In this document: in pieces, positions 1 to 5,600 of the stretch
Layout: each line of letters begins with the position of its first letter
Numbering within the stretch: the stretch's first letter is position 1
DNA from: an uncultured Lysobacteraceae bacterium
Lineage (GTDB): Bacteria; Pseudomonadota; Gammaproteobacteria; Xanthomonadales; Xanthomonadaceae
Reading direction: 5' to 3'
Assembly (NCBI GenBank): GCA_937897645.1
Contig: CALCNV010000172.1
Location: 1 to 5,600 of the forward strand
Length of the DNA: 5,600 nucleotides
The notes under the pieces: model-generated
Seen by the model: the letters and a program-made list of their open reading frames with translations, nothing else
Told to the model about the DNA's origin: nothing
Database searches by the model: none
Translations under genes and position numbers: made by a program

Positions 1-1861
1 CGCGGGTCAGGGTGGGGATGTTTTCGCGGGTGATCTGCGCCAGCGGACGCGTCAGCAACACGCGGCCTTGCAGTTCGCTGATTTCGTAATCGGTGCCGCG
101 CTGCAGGGTGATGCGGTTTTCCACGCGGCCGGTGGTCAGGTCGCGCACTTCCAGCACCACGATGTCCGAACCCGGCAACACGTCGGTGTGCTTGAGGTAA
201 TACAGGCTGCCGCCGGTGCCGACGAATTCGGTGTGGCCCGGCGCGGTCTGTGCCTGCGAGGCGAAGCCGCGGATTTCCGTGCCCGGGTCACCCCAGGCAT
301 TGGTGGCACGCGAACGCCAGGTCAGCGCCGCGCCATACAGCGAACGCACGTACTGCGCGTATTCGGTGCCGGTGAAACCGGTGTAGAAGTTGCCCCACAG
401 CGCCTGGTTCTTGTCCCAGTCCACGCGCAGGTAGAACCGGCCCATGGTGTCGACATCGCGATAGGTGGTGGAGTCGTCGCCGTACACCGGGTAATACAGG
501 TCCGGATCGAGGCGGCGGAAGATGTCCTGCGGATCGGCCTGGGTGAAGCCGTCGAACAGGTGCTCCAGGTCGCGTTCGGTGGTGTCGGCCTGCGCCGTGA
601 TCAGGTACTTGCCTTTCAACTTCGCCTTGCCATAGAACGCCAGGCGACCGTCGCTGATCACGTCGTCGTCGTAACGGCTGTCGACCAGGAACGGTTCGTT
701 GGAACCGCCGATGTCGTTCTGCGCGATGGTGACGTCGGCCAGGCCCACGGCGAAGAAATACTTGCCGGTGACATCGACGTTCAAGGTATGGCGCAGGGTG
801 CTGCTGGCAGAGGTGTTGGCGGGTTCGCCGCTGAGGGTCGGCGCACCGCCCTGCAGCTGGATGTCGAAGGCATGCTGGCCCACCGGCACCAGGTACTCGG
901 CCACGAACTTGCGTTCCAGGTCGACCGGGTAGTTTTCGCCATTGATGATCAGCGAATACCCTTCGGGCAGGTTGCGGCCCTGCACGCGGATGCGCGAACC
1001 GTAGATCGGGATGTTCTGCTGGCGCAGGCCATTTTCGGCGAACACGCTGGCGATCAGGCTCTGGGTCTGCGCCTGCTCGTTGGACAGGCCGGTGCCGAGG
1101 AAACGTTCGGTGCTGTCGCGCAGGATCTGGTTGCCGCGTTCGGCTTCTTCCGGCTTCACTAGCTGGAGCGTGCGCGGGTAGGTTTCGTCGAAATTGCCGT
1201 CTGCGTCATACGCACGCAGCACGTACACCAGCTCGTCGCCGGCACGGAAATTGACGCCGCTTGGCAACGCGCCATCCCAGTCGGCCTGGGTGACGTTGGC
1301 CACGTCGATGGGGAACTGCGCGATGGGAGAGATCAGGTCGGCGTCGCTGCTGCGGTACAGCGTCATCTCGAAACGCTTCACGAACGCGGAGTAGTTGCCA
1401 CGCACGAAGAACTGCACCGGCTTGGTGATGCGCGTGCCGTCGAACGGCACCATGGTGGGCGCAGAAACAGAGAGTTCCGGCTGGCCCAGGGTGGGATCTT
1501 CGGTCGCCCAGATCACGCCGCCGTTGGGCAGCGAGATGGAGAACTTGCCGGTGGCCACGGCCTTGCCTGGCTGCTCCAGGCCAATCGACACGCGACGGTC
1601 CGGCTGCAGTTCCGCTGAGGACGATTGCGCGCTGGTGCCTTCGGTCACGGGCTTGTCGTAGCTGCGCGTGCGCAGCTTGAACAGCAGTCCTTCCTGCGAG
1701 CTGCAACCCGCATCGGTGCAATCCAGCGGCGTGGACGCCGCTTCGCCGGCCGCAGGCTCGTTCCCAACCGGTGCTTGCTGCTGGGCAGACGCCATGGGCG
1801 CCATGCCTGCCAACAGGCTGATGAGGGTGTAATCCAGCAGTTTCATCTTCATGTTCTTCAT
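1..1861 (-). CDS. Secreted, probable outer-membrane partner protein (3' end outside window)
   Basis: An uninterrupted frame of 620 codons runs from the ATG at 1861 to the left edge with no stop. The start was chosen because AAGGGG lies 8 bases upstream and a signal peptide follows (residues 1-26, cut after Ala-Ser-Ala). In-frame ATGs at 1852 and 1846 are alternatives. The mature N terminus carries a CX4C pair (C48, C53). Residues of about 90-240 look like beta-sandwich modules. Residues of about 365-515 alternate aromatic and polar residues as beta-barrel strands do, with blocks such as FRRLDPDLYYPVYGDD (448-463) and GRFYLRVDWDKNQALWGN (474-491). Residues of about 551-610 include a DYEISELQGRVLL block (591-603). 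I recall these blocks from proteins annotated as hypothetical or TonB-dependent-receptor-like, next to DUF11/OmpA genes. No TonB box or plug domain is evident here. An outer-membrane location is inferred, and the molecular function is not known. Confidence 0.9.
   Translation of the reverse strand, partial: MKNMKMKLLDYTLISLLAGMAPMASAQQQAPVGNEPAAGEAASTPLDCTDAGCSSQEGLLFKLRTRSYDKPVTEGTSAQSSSAELQPDRRVSIGLEQPGKAVATGKFSISLPNGGVIWATEDPTLGQPELSVSAPTMVPFDGTRITKPVQFFVRGNYSAFVKRFEMTLYRSSDADLISPIAQFPIDVANVTQADWDGALPSGVNFRAGDELVYVLRAYDADGNFDETYPRTLQLVKPEEAERGNQILRDSTERFLGTGLSNEQAQTQSLIASVFAENGLRQQNIPIYGSRIRVQGRNLPEGYSLIINGENYPVDLERKFVAEYLVPVGQHAFDIQLQGGAPTLSGEPANTSASSTLRHTLNVDVTGKYFFAVGLADVTIAQNDIGGSNEPFLVDSRYDDDVISDGRLAFYGKAKLKGKYLITAQADTTERDLEHLFDGFTQADPQDIFRRLDPDLYYPVYGDDSTTYRDVDTMGRFYLRVDWDKNQALWGNFYTGFTGTEYAQYVRSLYGAALTWRSRATNAWGDPGTEIRGFASQAQTAPGHTEFVGTGGSLYYLKHTDVLPGSDIVVLEVRDLTTGRVENRITLQRGTDYEISELQGRVLLTRPLAQITRENIPTLTR
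1784..1861 (-). other. Signal peptide of the partner protein
   Basis: Residues 1-26 form a Sec-type signal peptide. It has a basic start with three Lys in the first seven residues, a hydrophobic core (residues 8-23) and an Ala-Ser-Ala site, followed by three Gln at the mature start. There is no lipobox Cys, so signal peptidase I is expected. An Asp at residue 10 inside the hydrophobic core is slightly unusual but tolerable. Confidence 0.85.
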
Positions 1862-1869
1862 GGTCCGGG

Positions 1870-1875
1870 CCCCTT
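1870..1875 (-). promoter_or_regulatory. Shine-Dalgarno site overlapping the upstream stop codon
   Basis: On the minus strand AAGGGG lies 8 bases before the ATG at 1861, and its two A's are the last two bases of the TAA stop of the repeat-protein gene. The intergenic gap (1862-1873) is only 12 bases and contains no terminator or promoter-like sequence. A ribosome finishing the first gene would sit on this site, so translational coupling within one operon is likely. This placement favours 1861 over the ATGs at 1852 and 1846, which would need spacings of 17 and 23 bases. Confidence 0.75.
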
Positions 1876-4800
1876 ACTTACGCTTCACGCCGACAGGGGC
1901 TGTCGGGTCGTTACTGACGTCCACGCGCAGCTTGGCGCGGACTTCCGGACTCATGCGCTTGGCCAGCGCCTCGTAGACAGCCTTGGCGCGACGCAATCCC
2001 AGCGCCGCGTTGTAGGCATGCGAACCACGCACGTCGGTGTGGCCGATGACGGCGACATCGCCACCACCGCGCTTTTCCAGTGCCTGTGCCAGGGTGTCGA
2101 GCAGGGCTTCGAATTCCGGTCGGATATCCGACTTGTCGGTATCGAACAGGACCTTGCCCAACAGGTAGCCACCCTCGCCCAATCCCAGCACCAGCGATTC
2201 GGGATCACCAGGATCCGCGCGCACGCTGACCATCAGGTTGCGGGCAACGTCGGCGGGCACCTTGCCGAGCAGGGCCGCCTTGACCGCATTGGCGCGTTCG
2301 AAGGCCAGGCTTTCGGTGTGGCCGTTGGCACTGATCACCACGTCGCCGCCGCGGTACTCGACCACCTTGGCGGCGATCTTCTCGATCGCCGGCAGGTATT
2401 CGGCCCGCACCTCGGCACTGCCCGGGGTGAAGATGACTTCACCCAGTTCCATCTCGACCTGCTGCGTGCCGCCTTCGATTTCCTCGACCGGCAGCTTGAC
2501 GCCCCAGTCGAAGCGCACCGGCAGTCCGGGGGTGATACGACGCAGCAGCGGGTTGTCGGTGGTGAACACGCTACCGGCCGGCAAGGTAGACGGATCGACC
2601 TTCAGGATGAAGTTGCGACCACGTTCCCATGCGCCGCCCGGCACGCCGGCCAGGTGGTAGCGACCGAACTGGTCGGTTTCGATCAGCAGGCCTTCCACCG
2701 AGGCGATGCGCACGCCGGGGATGCCGCGCTCATCGATGCCCAGGTTGCGCACCACGTAATCCACCACGTAGCCACCCTCGCCCTGCGCGACGCGACGCTC
2801 GACGGTCGGCTCGGCGGCGTTGAGGCCCTTGGCCGCTTCGCCGGTCTTCTCGACCGTCGTCTTGCCTTCGGCATCCATCCTCACCGTCACGCCTTGCGCA
2901 CTGGTCAGCACGAAGTCGTTGGTGAATGACAGTTCGCTGAGGCGCTGGCGGATGACGACCTGGTGGTTTTCCACCGGATCGGCGACCGACTGCCGCGAGC
3001 TGATGCTGCCCACGTCGAGGCCATGCAGCAGCGGCGAACTTGCATCCGCTTGCGGCTGCGGCCCGTTGCCACGATCCATCGTGGTCGAGTTGGCCACGTA
3101 CGCACCCGGTGCAAAGCCACCCTGCACATGCACGCCGGTCATGGCCGCGCTGTCCTGCCAGCCGTCACCGTCCAGGTCGTTGAAGACCATGCCGAACAGC
3201 AGGCTCTCGTCGATCATCGCATCGGCCGTCAAGACAACTTCGGCCGTGGTGACGTTGGAGATCGGCTCGTCGGTGGGCGAGAACGCCTGCGCCTGGTTGA
3301 CGTGTGCGCCGGCGCGGACGCCCGCGCCTACGCGCATCGTGTAGACCAGGGTCGCGGTTTCACCCGCGGCCACATCCAGGCCCATGAAGCGGATCGGGCT
3401 CTGGCCCGACACCGTGCCCATGTTGTCGCCATCGATCACGACCAGCGAACCTTCCACATAGGTAAAGCCTGCCGGCGGCGTGTCGACGATGCTGCCGCCG
3501 ACCAGGTTGCTGGAGCCGGTGTTCTCCACGCTCAGCGTGTAGCGGACCAGGTCACCGATCTTCACTTCACGCACGCCCGCGACCTTGGTGATGCGCAGGG
3601 TGGTGTCGACCGCTTCCACTTCGACCACGGCCGTGCTGGTGGCGGTCACGGTGACGGTGCTGGTGCTGGTGGTGGACTGCGCGGACGCAATCACCACGTT
3701 CTCCAGCGTGCCACCGGCGTTCGCCTCGGCCACGGTGATGGTGTGCGTGTAGCTGGCACACGTTGCCGTCGCACCTACCGCCAACGTCGTCGGGGTGCAG
3801 TTCAACGTCGTCGGCGCACCGCCCTGGAAGCGGTCCTGTACCACCAGGCTGCTCAGCGCGACGTTGCCACTGTTGGTCACGGTCACGTTGTAGGTGATCA
3901 CGTCACCCGCATTGCCCACGCCCGGCGTTCCGTTGTCGGTGGTCAGCGTTGCGGTCTTGGTCGCGGTGATCGCCGGGTTCTCCCAGACCGGGACGACGAT
4001 CGTCGCGATGGCGGAATCGCAGTTGGCCGGGTTGGCCACTTCGCAGATCGTGTACGGATAGACGTAGGTCCCCGACGTCGTGCCCGGCGCGATGGTGATG
4101 GTGCCGTCCGGGTTCATGACCAGGCTGCCCGAGATCGGCGTAGGTGCCGTGCCTGGGGTCAGGGTCACGTCGGCCGGTACTACCGCCACGCCATTCAACG
4201 TGTCGTTGATGAGCACCGACGGGGTAGTCCCACCGGTTTGGCCATTCACCGGAGCGGGCGTGTCGTTGACTGCGTCGATTGCAGGCGCACTCACGACAAC
4301 CGTCGCCACCGCCGTGTCGCAGTTGGCAGGGTTCAACACCTCGCAAATGGTGTACGGATACAGGTACGTACCCGCCGCGGTACCGGGCGTGATCGTGATC
4401 GTGCCGTCCGGGTTCATTGCCAGGCCCGGATTCGGGCTGGCCCCTGGGGCAAGCGTCACCTCGGCCGGTACCACCGCCACGCCATTCAGCGTGTCATTGA
4501 CCAGCACCGATGGCGTACTGCCACCGCTGCCGCCATTGATGGCCGGGAACAGGTCGTCCACCGCATCGATCGGCGCCGTCCCGACCGTTACGTCCACCGT
4601 CGCGGTGTCGCAGTTGGTCGGGTTCAGTAGTTCGCAGATCGTGTAGTCGAACGTGTACGTGCCCGCCGGGGTATTCGGGTTCACCGTCACCTGGCCCGTC
4701 GTCGTGTTGAACGTCAGCTGCGGCGGCACCGTCGAACCGGTCGCCACCGTGATCGCCACCGTCGCCGGGGTCGCCGCCACGCCATTCAGCGTGTCGTTGA

Positions 4801-5600
4801 CCAGCACCGTCGGCACCGCCACGCCACCGGTCATGCCGTTGGCCACCGTGCCGGTGTCGTCGTTGGCGACGACCACGGAGACCGGCGTATCCACCGTCAC
4901 CGTGCACACGCCCACACCACCGGCAGGACACAGCGGACTCGTCGCCGTCGCCACGTTCTGGATCGTCCCCGCATCCGCGTCGGACTGGATCACCGTGTAC
5001 GTACCCACCAGCTGGCAGGTCGCACCCGGCAACACCGTCGCGCACGTGATGCTGCTCGGGCTGATCTTCGGATCGTTCACCACCACGCCGGTCAACGTCG
5101 TGTTGCCCGTGTTGGTCAGCGTCACCGTGTACGTCAGCACGTCGCCGACCACGACCGCACCACCGGTGCTGTCATTGGTCAGGGCCTTGGCCAGTGTCTG
5201 GCTCGGGGATTGCACGATCGGCGTCGCCGTCGTGTCCGGCGGCGAGGTCACCGTCGGGCCCACCGGCGGCGTGCCCGTCGCGGTCGCACTGTTGTTCACC
5301 GTGCCCGCATTCACTTCCAACTGCGTGATCGTGTGCGTGCCCGTGCACGTCGTGCTGATGCCCGGCGCCAGCGTCGTCACCGGGCACGTGGCCGCGGCGT
5401 CGAGGTTCGCGTCATTCACCACCACGCCCGTCAACGTCACGTTGCCCGTGTTCGTCACCAGGAACGTGTACGCGATCGTGCTGCCCACCGTATTACCCGA
5501 CGGCGTACCCGCCGTCTTGTCGATCGTCAGCGCAGGCGACGAGGTGATCGGCGTCGCCGTCGTGTCCGGCGGCGAGGTCACCGTCGGGCCCACCGGCGGC
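1874..5600 (-). CDS. Large DUF11/Ig-like repeat surface protein with C-terminal OmpA-like domain (5' end outside window)
   Basis: This is the 3' part of a long gene that ends at a TAA at 1876-1874. The frame stays open to the right edge. A GTG at 5593 is an internal Val: the codons before it are Pro-Pro, as in the second copy of the same repeat, so the true start lies beyond 5600. Counting from 5593, 1239 residues are visible. They contain DUF11 repeats (about 21-126 and 131-241), three Ig-like repeats (242-536), DUF11 repeats (540-655 and 664-791), a split SdrD_B-like module (798-1035), a degenerate OmpA-like domain (1046-1127) and a canonical OmpA-like domain (1146-1231). The first half is very rich in Thr, Val, Asn and Gly, as in bacterial surface stalks. 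All 14 cysteines lie before residue 613. The OmpA domain implies peptidoglycan binding in the periplasm. A role in adhesion or envelope architecture is inferred. The family is often annotated simply as an OmpA or DUF11 protein. Confidence 0.93.
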   Translation of the reverse strand, partial: PPVGPTVTSPPDTTATPITSSPALTIDKTAGTPSGNTVGSTIAYTFLVTNTGNVTLTGVVVNDANLDAAATCPVTTLAPGISTTCTGTHTITQLEVNAGTVNNSATATGTPPVGPTVTSPPDTTATPIVQSPSQTLAKALTNDSTGGAVVVGDVLTYTVTLTNTGNTTLTGVVVNDPKISPSSITCATVLPGATCQLVGTYTVIQSDADAGTIQNVATATSPLCPAGGVGVCTVTVDTPVSVVVANDDTGTVANGMTGGVAVPTVLVNDTLNGVAATPATVAITVATGSTVPPQLTFNTTTGQVTVNPNTPAGTYTFDYTICELLNPTNCDTATVDVTVGTAPIDAVDDLFPAINGGSGGSTPSVLVNDTLNGVAVVPAEVTLAPGASPNPGLAMNPDGTITITPGTAAGTYLYPYTICEVLNPANCDTAVATVVVSAPAIDAVNDTPAPVNGQTGGTTPSVLINDTLNGVAVVPADVTLTPGTAPTPISGSLVMNPDGTITIAPGTTSGTYVYPYTICEVANPANCDSAIATIVVPVWENPAITATKTATLTTDNGTPGVGNAGDVITYNVTVTNSGNVALSSLVVQDRFQGGAPTTLNCTPTTLAVGATATCASYTHTITVAEANAGGTLENVVIASAQSTTSTSTVTVTATSTAVVEVEAVDTTLRITKVAGVREVKIGDLVRYTLSVENTGSSNLVGGSIVDTPPAGFTYVEGSLVVIDGDNMGTVSGQSPIRFMGLDVAAGETATLVYTMRVGAGVRAGAHVNQAQAFSPTDEPISNVTTAEVVLTADAMIDESLLFGMVFNDLDGDGWQDSAAMTGVHVQGGFAPGAYVANSTTMDRGNGPQPQADASSPLLHGLDVGSISSRQSVADPVENHQVVIRQRLSELSFTNDFVLTSAQGVTVRMDAEGKTTVEKTGEAAKGLNAAEPTVERRVAQGEGGYVVDYVVRNLGIDERGIPGVRIASVEGLLIETDQFGRYHLAGVPGGAWERGRNFILKVDPSTLPAGSVFTTDNPLLRRITPGLPVRFDWGVKLPVEEIEGGTQQVEMELGEVIFTPGSAEVRAEYLPAIEKIAAKVVEYRGGDVVISANGHTESLAFERANAVKAALLGKVPADVARNLMVSVRADPGDPESLVLGLGEGGYLLGKVLFDTDKSDIRPEFEALLDTLAQALEKRGGGDVAVIGHTDVRGSHAYNAALGLRRAKAVYEALAKRMSPEVRAKLRVDVSNDPTAPVGVKRK
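1901..2158 (-). other. C-terminal OmpA-like peptidoglycan-binding domain
   Basis: Residues of about 1146-1231 match the OmpA family (PF00691): a start strand with VLFDTDKSDIRPE, then GHTDVRGSHAYNAALGLRRA at 1184-1203. D1187 and R1202 are 15 residues apart, matching Asp271 and Arg286 of E. coli OmpA, which contact peptidoglycan diaminopimelate. This domain is expected to sit in the periplasm and anchor the protein non-covalently to the wall. Only eight residues follow it. Confidence 0.93.
2213..2458 (-). other. Degenerate OmpA-like domain
   Basis: Residues of about 1046-1127 show the OmpA pattern: a start strand (LGEVIFTPGSAEVR), a helix, a second strand (DVVISANGHTE) and the RANAVKAALL helix. 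The peptidoglycan-binding loop is altered. The usual Asp of GHTD is Glu (E1094), and the stretch between it and the conserved Arg (R1100) is 6 residues instead of the 15 in E. coli OmpA. It probably does not bind the diaminopimelate stem in the usual way and may act as a structural or dimerising copy. Confidence 0.7.
2489..3202 (-). other. Split SdrD_B-like module with a large insertion
   Basis: Residues 801-814 read GMVFNDLDGDGWQD, the opening motif of SdrD_B/Cna-B-like modules, with a DxDxDG possible calcium loop (D806, D808, D810). The expected continuation, GIPGVRIASVEGLLIETDQFGRYHLAGV, appears only at about 957-984. The roughly 140 residues between them hold other material, including VENHQVVIRQRLSELSF (874-890) and an Arg/Glu-rich stretch. 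The last part (about 985-1035) leads into the OmpA-like region. Assigning both halves to one fold is an inference from motif order. Confidence 0.65.
3221..3604 (-). repeat. Fourth, diverged DUF11 repeat without cysteines
   Basis: Residues of about 664-791 begin with LRITKVAGVREVKIGDLVRY and continue with the LSVENTGSSNL and IVDTPPAGFTYVEGS motifs, the more classical DUF11 sequence. It lacks cysteines and differs from the three upstream DUF11 units. This suggests it belongs to the conserved C-terminal core of the protein, not to the expandable stalk. Confidence 0.82.
3629..3976 (-). repeat. Third DUF11 repeat
   Basis: Residues of about 540-655 contain the strand GDVITYNVTVTNSGNVAL and a late NAGGTLENV turn, typical of DUF11. 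A cysteine pair is present at 599 and 612, placed as in the first DUF11 unit. The unit ends in a Ser/Thr/Val-rich stretch (about 640-655) that probably serves as an extended linker. Confidence 0.8.
3986..4870 (-). repeat. Three tandem Ig-like (Big_9/cadherin-like) repeats
   Basis: Three modules lie at about residues 242-340, 341-437 and 438-536. Each starts with an A-N/V-D-D/N-D type turn, has a VLVNDTLNGVA-type motif (near residues 264, 364 and 461) and ends with Y-T-I-C-E followed by N-P-x-N-C-D. Every copy has a C-X7-C pair (320/328, 417/425, 517/525), a plausible disulfide. At the DNA level, 4774-4809 and 4474-4509 match with one mismatch at exactly 300 bases spacing. The third copy is more diverged and offset by 291 bases. 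The head motif resembles bacterial Ig domains of the Big_9 group, but the precise family is uncertain. Confidence 0.82.
4871..5533 (-). repeat. Two DUF11 (TIGR01451-type) repeats
   Basis: Two modules of about 110 residues lie at protein positions 21-126 and 131-241. Each has the DUF11 hallmarks: a G(D/S)xxxYTxxVTNTGN strand, then LTGVVVND, and a late NAGT/DAGT turn followed by an N-A-T-A strand. The two copies share the phrase LTGVVVND. Each carries cysteines: C70 and C83 in the first, and C184, C193, C222 and C230 in the second. DUF11 modules fold as beta-sandwiches and typically form stalks of exported proteins. Confidence 0.85.
5216..5600 (-). repeat. 330-bp tandem repeat unit with a 55-bp perfect copy at each end
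   Basis: Bases 5216-5270 and 5546-5600 are identical over all 55 positions and lie exactly 330 bases (110 codons) apart, in the same reading frame. The shared part encodes the linker VGPTVTSPPDTTATPI between DUF11 units. The second copy runs up to the window edge, so the match may be longer and more copies may follow upstream. The preserved frame and near-identical DNA point to recent duplication or gene conversion of whole DUF11 modules. Confidence 0.9.

Noticed and set aside
68..1162. Plus-strand reading frame of 364 codons
   Set aside because: It lies wholly antisense to the partner gene, which has a signal peptide, a ribosome site and protein-like blocks. Its translation is rich in Arg, His, Val, Ala and Gln with no domain pattern, as expected for a shadow frame in GC-rich DNA.
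1206..1721. Minus-strand reading frame of 171 codons in another frame
   Set aside because: It overlaps the partner gene in a different frame on the same strand. It has no ribosome site or domain pattern, and the longer frame has a signal peptide and continuous protein-like sequence.
1862..1873. GGGCCC palindrome in the gap as a terminator stem
   Set aside because: The palindrome is only six bases, has no loop and is not followed by a run of T. It coincides with the ribosome-site region of the next gene.
1625..2929. Plus-strand reading frame of 434 codons
   Set aside because: It runs antisense across the end of one gene and the start of the next, including the 12-base gap, and opposite the clear OmpA-like domains. 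The composition is of the same His/Arg/Gln-rich shadow type, with no recognisable motif.
2963..4630. Plus-strand reading frame of 555 codons
   Set aside because: It is antisense to the Ig-like and DUF11 repeats. Its apparent repetition (Arg/His/Val/Gly-rich phrases) mirrors the repeats of the real protein on the other strand.
5591..5593. GTG at 5593 as the start of the repeat protein
   Set aside because: The frame stays open to the window edge, and the two preceding codons encode Pro-Pro, the same residues that precede the equivalent Val in the second copy of the repeat. No signal peptide follows. It is an internal Val codon.
5216..5600. Possible CRISPR array or mobile-element repeat
   Set aside because: The repeats are 330 bases apart, in frame, and encode matching DUF11 modules. 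There are no short spacers, terminal inverted repeats or transposase sequence.

Overview
The window holds parts of two adjacent genes, both on the minus strand and running from high to low coordinates. Together they fill all but 12 bases of it. The sequence is GC-rich, with G/C-biased third codon positions. The encoded proteins belong to exported cell-surface families of Gram-negative bacteria. I infer a gammaproteobacterium, probably of the Xanthomonadaceae/Lysobacteraceae type (Xanthomonas, Stenotrophomonas, Lysobacter, Luteimonas). That placement comes from remembered resemblance of the C-terminal module and the partner protein, not from a search.

Layout in order of transcription. (1) 5600 to 1874: the 3' part of a large repeat protein, with its start outside the window. 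It reads as two DUF11 repeats, three Ig-like repeats of about 100 residues, two more DUF11 repeats, an SdrD_B-like module split by an insertion, a degenerate OmpA-like domain, and a canonical C-terminal OmpA-like peptidoglycan-binding domain. (2) A 12-base gap in which the Shine-Dalgarno sequence overlaps the upstream stop codon. (3) 1861 to 1: the first 620 codons of a secreted, probably outer-membrane protein with a clear signal peptide. It continues past the left edge of the window.

How they may work together (inference): the tight coupling implies that the two proteins are made together. The first looks like a long, disulfide-stabilised surface or periplasmic stalk anchored to the cell wall at its C terminus. 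The second looks like an envelope partner, possibly the outer-membrane component that displays or holds it. No RNA genes, mobile elements, CRISPR arrays, terminators or promoters could be supported. The long plus-strand reading frames are antisense shadows of these two genes.
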